Source of the DNA: an uncultured Gemmatimonadota bacterium
GTDB taxonomy: Bacteria > Gemmatimonadota > Gemmatimonadetes > Gemmatimonadales > Gemmatimonadaceae
Reading direction: 5' to 3'
Assembly: GCA_903906325.1 (NCBI GenBank)
Contig: CAIVJV010000306.1
Location: 1 to 8,419, forward strand
DNA: 8,419 nucleotides
This document shows positions 5,629 to 8,419 of the stretch, piece by piece. The notes below the pieces were generated by a model. That model was not told the DNA's origin. It saw nothing but the letters and a program-made list of their open reading frames with translations, and searched no databases. A program made the translations under genes and the position numbers. How positions within the stretch are numbered: the first letter of the stretch is position 1; each line of letters opens with the position of its first letter.

Positions 5629-7251
5629 TTCGTCTTCCCGGTCCTCGCGGCGGATGACGAGGGTGAGCTCGCTCGCCTGAGACTCCAACTCGGGCCGGAC
5701 GACCGCCGGGACCAGGTCGGCCCGGTAACGCCCGGGGACGAGGAACTCCTCCAACCGGACCTGGATCCGCACCTGGCGTGTGGAGCGGAAGCGCGCGAAG
5801 AAGCGCCCCTGGGTGTCGGAGAAGACCAGCTCCTCCCCGACCAGGAGCGCCGCCCCCGAGAGCGGGGCCCCACGATCGTCTCGGACGATCCCCCGTACGA
5901 CATAGCGACCGAGCGGGGCGGCGACGGGCGCCGCGAACAGTCCATTCTCGCCCCCGAGGTAGAGGAAGGTCGCGGCCGAGGCGTCGTAGACCACCGCACC
6001 AGAGGGCGTGACCGTCGTCGCGACGGCGGCGCGGTAGTTCCCGAGCTGGAGGCGCACCGAGAGGTAGAGCGTCCGTTGGAAGGGCTTGACCGGATCGAGG
6101 GGGGCATGGACGAACCCGTACCCGATCCCAAGGTCCATGGTCTCACCGCGATACTGCCCACCGAGCGACGTCGTCAGCCGCCCCGCGCTCCACGAGAGGA
6201 GTTGTGAGAACGCCCACCGCTCCGAGAGCCGCTCCTGCAGGATCAGGACGGGGTTCGTCATCGCCGGGAGCTCGGCCGGCATCGAATGCAGCACATACAG
6301 ATTGGCGGCCAGCGCGTCGCCGAAGGTCTGCCCCGCCGCGACGAAGGCGCTCTGCGTGCGTTGGCCCCCGAAGTCCGATTGGTAGGCGCCCGCGGAAAGC
6401 TGGGAGTTCCCGCGCACGAGCGCGACGTTCGCCGAGGTGCCGATCGCTCGGGGGCGCCATCGCCCGATGATCGAGTCCTGCACGAAACCCTGCCGGCCGA
6501 CGGTCAATGTGAGCGCCTCGATCGGGCGAAGGGTGAGGTGGAGATTCAGCCCGTCGGGCCGCGACTGTGGCGGGATCGGGAGATCCGCAGGTCGGAAGCC
6601 CGCTGCGGCGCCGACGTACTGCGCGCGAAGCGTCCACAGGTCGCGGTCCACCAGCAGACTCGCGCTCGCGAAGGGGCGGTTCGCCCCCGTCCCGAGCATC
6701 CCAGCCGCTTCGATCCCCGCCGAATCCGCCCAGGCGAGACCCGCGCGAATGCTCTGCCGGGTGGCCAGGATCACCTGCGCCGAGCCCCGGAGCTTCGGGG
6801 TGAACCGCCGGTCCGCGAACAGAGCGCCAAGGGGACGTTCGGCGCGCTGTGCCTGCGCGAAGGAGCCACCGGTTCCCGTGGCGCTCGCCCCCGCGAAGAG
6901 GAGGAGGCGCGTGGCGTCGCGATGGCGCACGAGCGAGGCCCCCTGCACCAGGACATTGGTCCCGCCACCGAACAGATCGGTGGGGGCACGGAGCGTCAGG
7001 GCGTCGTTCCCAGCACGGATCGTATCGCCTTGGATCGCCCGTCGGAGACGGCCGCCCACCCGCCATCCCTCCTGATACCCGATGCCGAACCACCCATCAT
7101 AGGTGCGCCCCCAGACATTCGCCGCCATCCCATAGGCGCCGAAGAGCGAGGAGCCCCCACCCTGGACCTCGACCACCTGGGCCGGCGACGCGATGCCGAG
7201 GAGTGCGAGCAGCCCACCAACGCGGACTGCCGCCCCGATCACGCCGTGCAT
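5611..7251 (-). CDS. outer-membrane beta-barrel protein with C-terminal regulatory/usher-CTD-like domain
   Basis: I do not recognise a named family. The 546 residues start with a signal peptide (VGGLLALLGIASPA, likely cut before Gln25). Residues about 35-440 are Gly/Ala/Ser-rich with alternating hydrophobic strands, short turns and aromatic girdle residues (for example WFGIGYQEGW, LTLTVGRQGF, SVRLQLGNYRAAV), typical of an outer-membrane barrel. Residues about 450-535 form a carboxypeptidase-regulatory-like beta-sandwich (GIVRDDRGAPLSGAALLVG, FSDTQGRF), which also resembles the C-terminal domains of ushers. The ATG overlaps the preceding stop as TGATG, so reinitiation is likely; no Shine-Dalgarno is seen. 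Following pilin-like and chaperone-like genes, it is best read as a small, diverged usher or secretion pore. Classical ushers are about 800 residues, so a simple porin-like anchor is the main alternative. Confidence 0.6.
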   Translation of the reverse strand: MHGVIGAAVRVGGLLALLGIASPAQVVEVQGGGSSLFGAYGMAANVWGRTYDGWFGIGYQEGWRVGGRLRRAIQGDTIRAGNDALTLRAPTDLFGGGTNVLVQGASLVRHRDATRLLLFAGASATGTGGSFAQAQRAERPLGALFADRRFTPKLRGSAQVILATRQSIRAGLAWADSAGIEAAGMLGTGANRPFASASLLVDRDLWTLRAQYVGAAAGFRPADLPIPPQSRPDGLNLHLTLRPIEALTLTVGRQGFVQDSIIGRWRPRAIGTSANVALVRGNSQLSAGAYQSDFGGQRTQSAFVAAGQTFGDALAANLYVLHSMPAELPAMTNPVLILQERLSERWAFSQLLSWSAGRLTTSLGGQYRGETMDLGIGYGFVHAPLDPVKPFQRTLYLSVRLQLGNYRAAVATTVTPSGAVVYDASAATFLYLGGENGLFAAPVAAPLGRYVVRGIVRDDRGAPLSGAALLVGEELVFSDTQGRFFARFRSTRQVRIQVRLEEFLVPGRYRADLVPAVVRPELESQASELTLVIRREDREDEGAAAR

Positions 7252-8003
7252 CAGGCCGGGGGATCGGCGGTGGGGGGACCGGTTCGGGTGGCATCGGGGA
7301 CGACCGACGTGGAACGCACCACGCGCTCGATCACGAAGCCTGGGAAGCGCAGCCGCACCGCCCGCGGGGCCACCGGCTGCGTCCACGTGAACGCGAACTC
7401 CCGCGCGTGCCGCGGGAGGAGGGGACAGGCCTCCACCGCGGTCTCGACCTCTGCGCCATCGACCAGCCCCACCGAATGGAGCCGTGTCAACTTCCCACTC
7501 AGATTCGCCACGCGGACCGTGAGGCGACGGCGTATCGGATCGTAGAGGGCCTCAGAGACCTCGACCTCCGACGGGAGGACGGGCGCCTCCTGCATCAGAT
7601 ACACGAAATGGGTCAGTTCGAGTCGCATCGAGAGCCCCGCATCGCGACGAGCGGGCCCAAAGGCGATCTTCAGGGCGAACCAGGCGGGGAGGGAGTCGGT
7701 ACGGGCATCATAGAAGACCCGGCGCGTCTGCTTCGCTGGGATCCGCCCACTCATCGCGGAGAGGGAGAGTCGGATCCTCGTGGTATCGAGGGGGGCCAAT
7801 CCGAGGTCCCCACAGGCCGCGATGTCGAAGGAGACCGGCTCGATGACGAAGGCGAGGGGTTGGAGCGAGGGGTTCGTGATCAGGATGCTCGAGCGCGCGC
7901 GCCCGTCGTAGACGGCGAACGGGGGATCGACCGACTGCGCCCCTCCGAGGGTCGACACGAGCGACAGGAGCAGCAGGGCCCTGCGCATCGGTCGGATGGG
8001 CAT
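7251..8003 (-). CDS. PapD-like periplasmic chaperone (diverged)
   Basis: The 250 residues begin with a signal peptide (MRRALLLLSLVSTLGGA, likely cut before Gln23). Two Ig-like beta domains follow. Domain 1 (about 24-140) has PFAVYDGRARSSILITNPS (28-46), then RIPAKQTRRVFYDA (87-100) and PAWFALKIAF (106-115), in the places of the N-terminal strand, the basic-and-proline turn and the subunit-binding strand of pilus chaperones. Domain 2 (about 145-232) has LTVRVANLSGKLTRLHSVGLVDG (161-183) and PLLPRHAREFAF, like the second PapD domain. Similarity is one of pattern, not strong identity. Single Cys occur at 64 and 193. The ATG is 2 bases after the pilin-like stop; a second ATG at 7988 (Met6) is also possible. 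The likely role is to hold the secreted subunit folded in the periplasm for the barrel protein. Confidence 0.62.
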   Translation of the reverse strand: MPIRPMRRALLLLSLVSTLGGAQSVDPPFAVYDGRARSSILITNPSLQPLAFVIEPVSFDIAACGDLGLAPLDTTRIRLSLSAMSGRIPAKQTRRVFYDARTDSLPAWFALKIAFGPARRDAGLSMRLELTHFVYLMQEAPVLPSEVEVSEALYDPIRRRLTVRVANLSGKLTRLHSVGLVDGAEVETAVEACPLLPRHAREFAFTWTQPVAPRAVRLRFPGFVIERVVRSTSVVPDATRTGPPTADPPA

Positions 8004-8005
8004 CC

Positions 8006-8419
8006 TCAGTTCGCGATCGCCATCAGATTGAAGGTCCCGGAGTAAATCCCCGCGACCGTCGGAGGTCCCGCGGTGAGGTTGAGACGCATGCGAAAGGTGA
8101 CGCTGACCGTCCCCACCTTGTTCGCTCCCTCCGTCGGCGCCGAGGTGTAGAGCAGGATACTCCCTCCGGGCGTGCCCACCCCACCGACCGCCGCGGAGGT
8201 CACCGGAAACCAGTTGGCCCCATTGTCGACCGACGTCTCGATCGACGACGAGGGGATGAAAGCGGTGCCGTTGAAGGACAGGGCCTGATTTGGCGTGGTG
8301 AAATAGCCGACCAACTTCACCGTCGTGGACGGCGAGTTGGTCACGTCCCACGAGACGGTGATCGAGATCGGGGAGGCCCACTCCGTGATCGCCCCATCCA
8401 CGAGCGAGAGGCTCTGGGA
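8006..8419 (-). CDS. secreted pilin-like/beta-sandwich surface subunit, C-terminal part
   Basis: 137 residues are visible and the reading frame stays open to the right edge, so the start and any signal peptide lie outside. A GTG at 8401 is internal: in-frame codons continue upstream (SQSLSL). The sequence is all-beta in pattern, rich in Ser, Thr, Gly and Val, and has no Cys: SITVSWDV (19-26), TVKLVGYF (33-40), a segment with IPSSSIETSVDNGANWFPVT (55-74), then VGTVSVTFRMRLNL (102-115) and the final AGIYSGTFNLMAIAN. The last strand has the shape AGxYxGTxxxxxx seen at the end of SCPU and DUF4402-type and other archaic chaperone-usher subunits. Followed 2 bases later by the chaperone-like gene, it is best read as the fibre subunit or a secreted cargo. 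The family is inferred from pattern and context only. Confidence 0.6.
   Translation of the reverse strand, partial: SQSLSLVDGAITEWASPISITVSWDVTNSPSTTVKLVGYFTTPNQALSFNGTAFIPSSSIETSVDNGANWFPVTSAAVGGVGTPGGSILLYTSAPTEGANKVGTVSVTFRMRLNLTAGPPTVAGIYSGTFNLMAIAN

Noticed and set aside
4446..5657. 403-codon plus-strand frame through scpA, the promoter gap and rpsT
   Set aside because: It runs antisense to scpA and out of frame through rpsT, which is certain. Its C-terminal part is Arg/Ser/Pro low complexity.
7252..7386. Upstream extension of the barrel-protein frame by 45 codons
   Set aside because: It overlaps the chaperone-like gene in another frame and hides the signal peptide; the ATG at 7251 with TGATG overlap is a much better start.
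6286..7545. 419-codon plus-strand frame opposite the barrel and chaperone genes, and the similar frame 6849-8045
   Set aside because: Both are antisense to minus-strand genes that show signal peptides and coherent beta patterns; they have no motif or Shine-Dalgarno.
8004..8381. Upstream extension of the chaperone frame by 126 codons
   Set aside because: It overlaps the pilin-like gene in another frame and would bury the signal peptide; starts at 8003 or 7988 are better.
1..8419. CRISPR arrays, tRNA or rRNA genes, insertion sequences, att sites
   Set aside because: No spaced repeats, no cloverleaf or rRNA sequence, and no transposase or terminal inverted repeats were seen on either strand.

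Overview
The window is GC-rich, densely packed bacterial chromosome. It reads as a diderm outside Proteobacteria: it combines a bacillithiol gene (bshA), an scpA-scpB pair and an outer-membrane barrel-type protein. A Gemmatimonadota-like lineage is my best guess, but it is inference and no taxonomic marker was tested. Almost every base is coding; the only real intergenic gap is 5211-5344.

Left two thirds (1-5210, minus strand) is one tight run of six housekeeping genes, transcribed right to left: scpA, scpB, rluB, mutL, miaA, bshA. Neighbours overlap by 4-26 bases, except mutL-miaA, which are 10 bases apart. The run continues past the left edge inside bshA. It joins chromosome condensation (ScpAB), rRNA pseudouridylation (RluB), mismatch repair (MutL), tRNA A37 prenylation (MiaA) and the first step of bacillithiol synthesis (BshA). 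A consensus-like promoter sits directly against the scpA GTG, so its mRNA is probably leaderless.

Centre (5211-5628): a back-to-back promoter pair drives scpA leftward and rpsT (ribosomal protein bS20) rightward. The rpsT leader has a 9-bp stem-loop at its predicted 5' end and a GGAG Shine-Dalgarno before a GTG start. A strong hairpin follows rpsT; its loop contains the stop codon of the convergent gene from the right.

Right third (5611-8419, minus strand) is an accessory cassette of three secreted proteins in the order pilin-like subunit (cut by the right edge), PapD-like periplasmic chaperone, and an outer-membrane beta-barrel protein with a C-terminal carboxypeptidase-regulatory/usher-CTD-like domain. 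Gaps are 2 bases and then a TGATG stop/start overlap. Order, secretion signals and folds suggest a compact, highly diverged chaperone-usher-like surface-fibre system. This is the most interesting part of the window, and its function is inferred, not proven.
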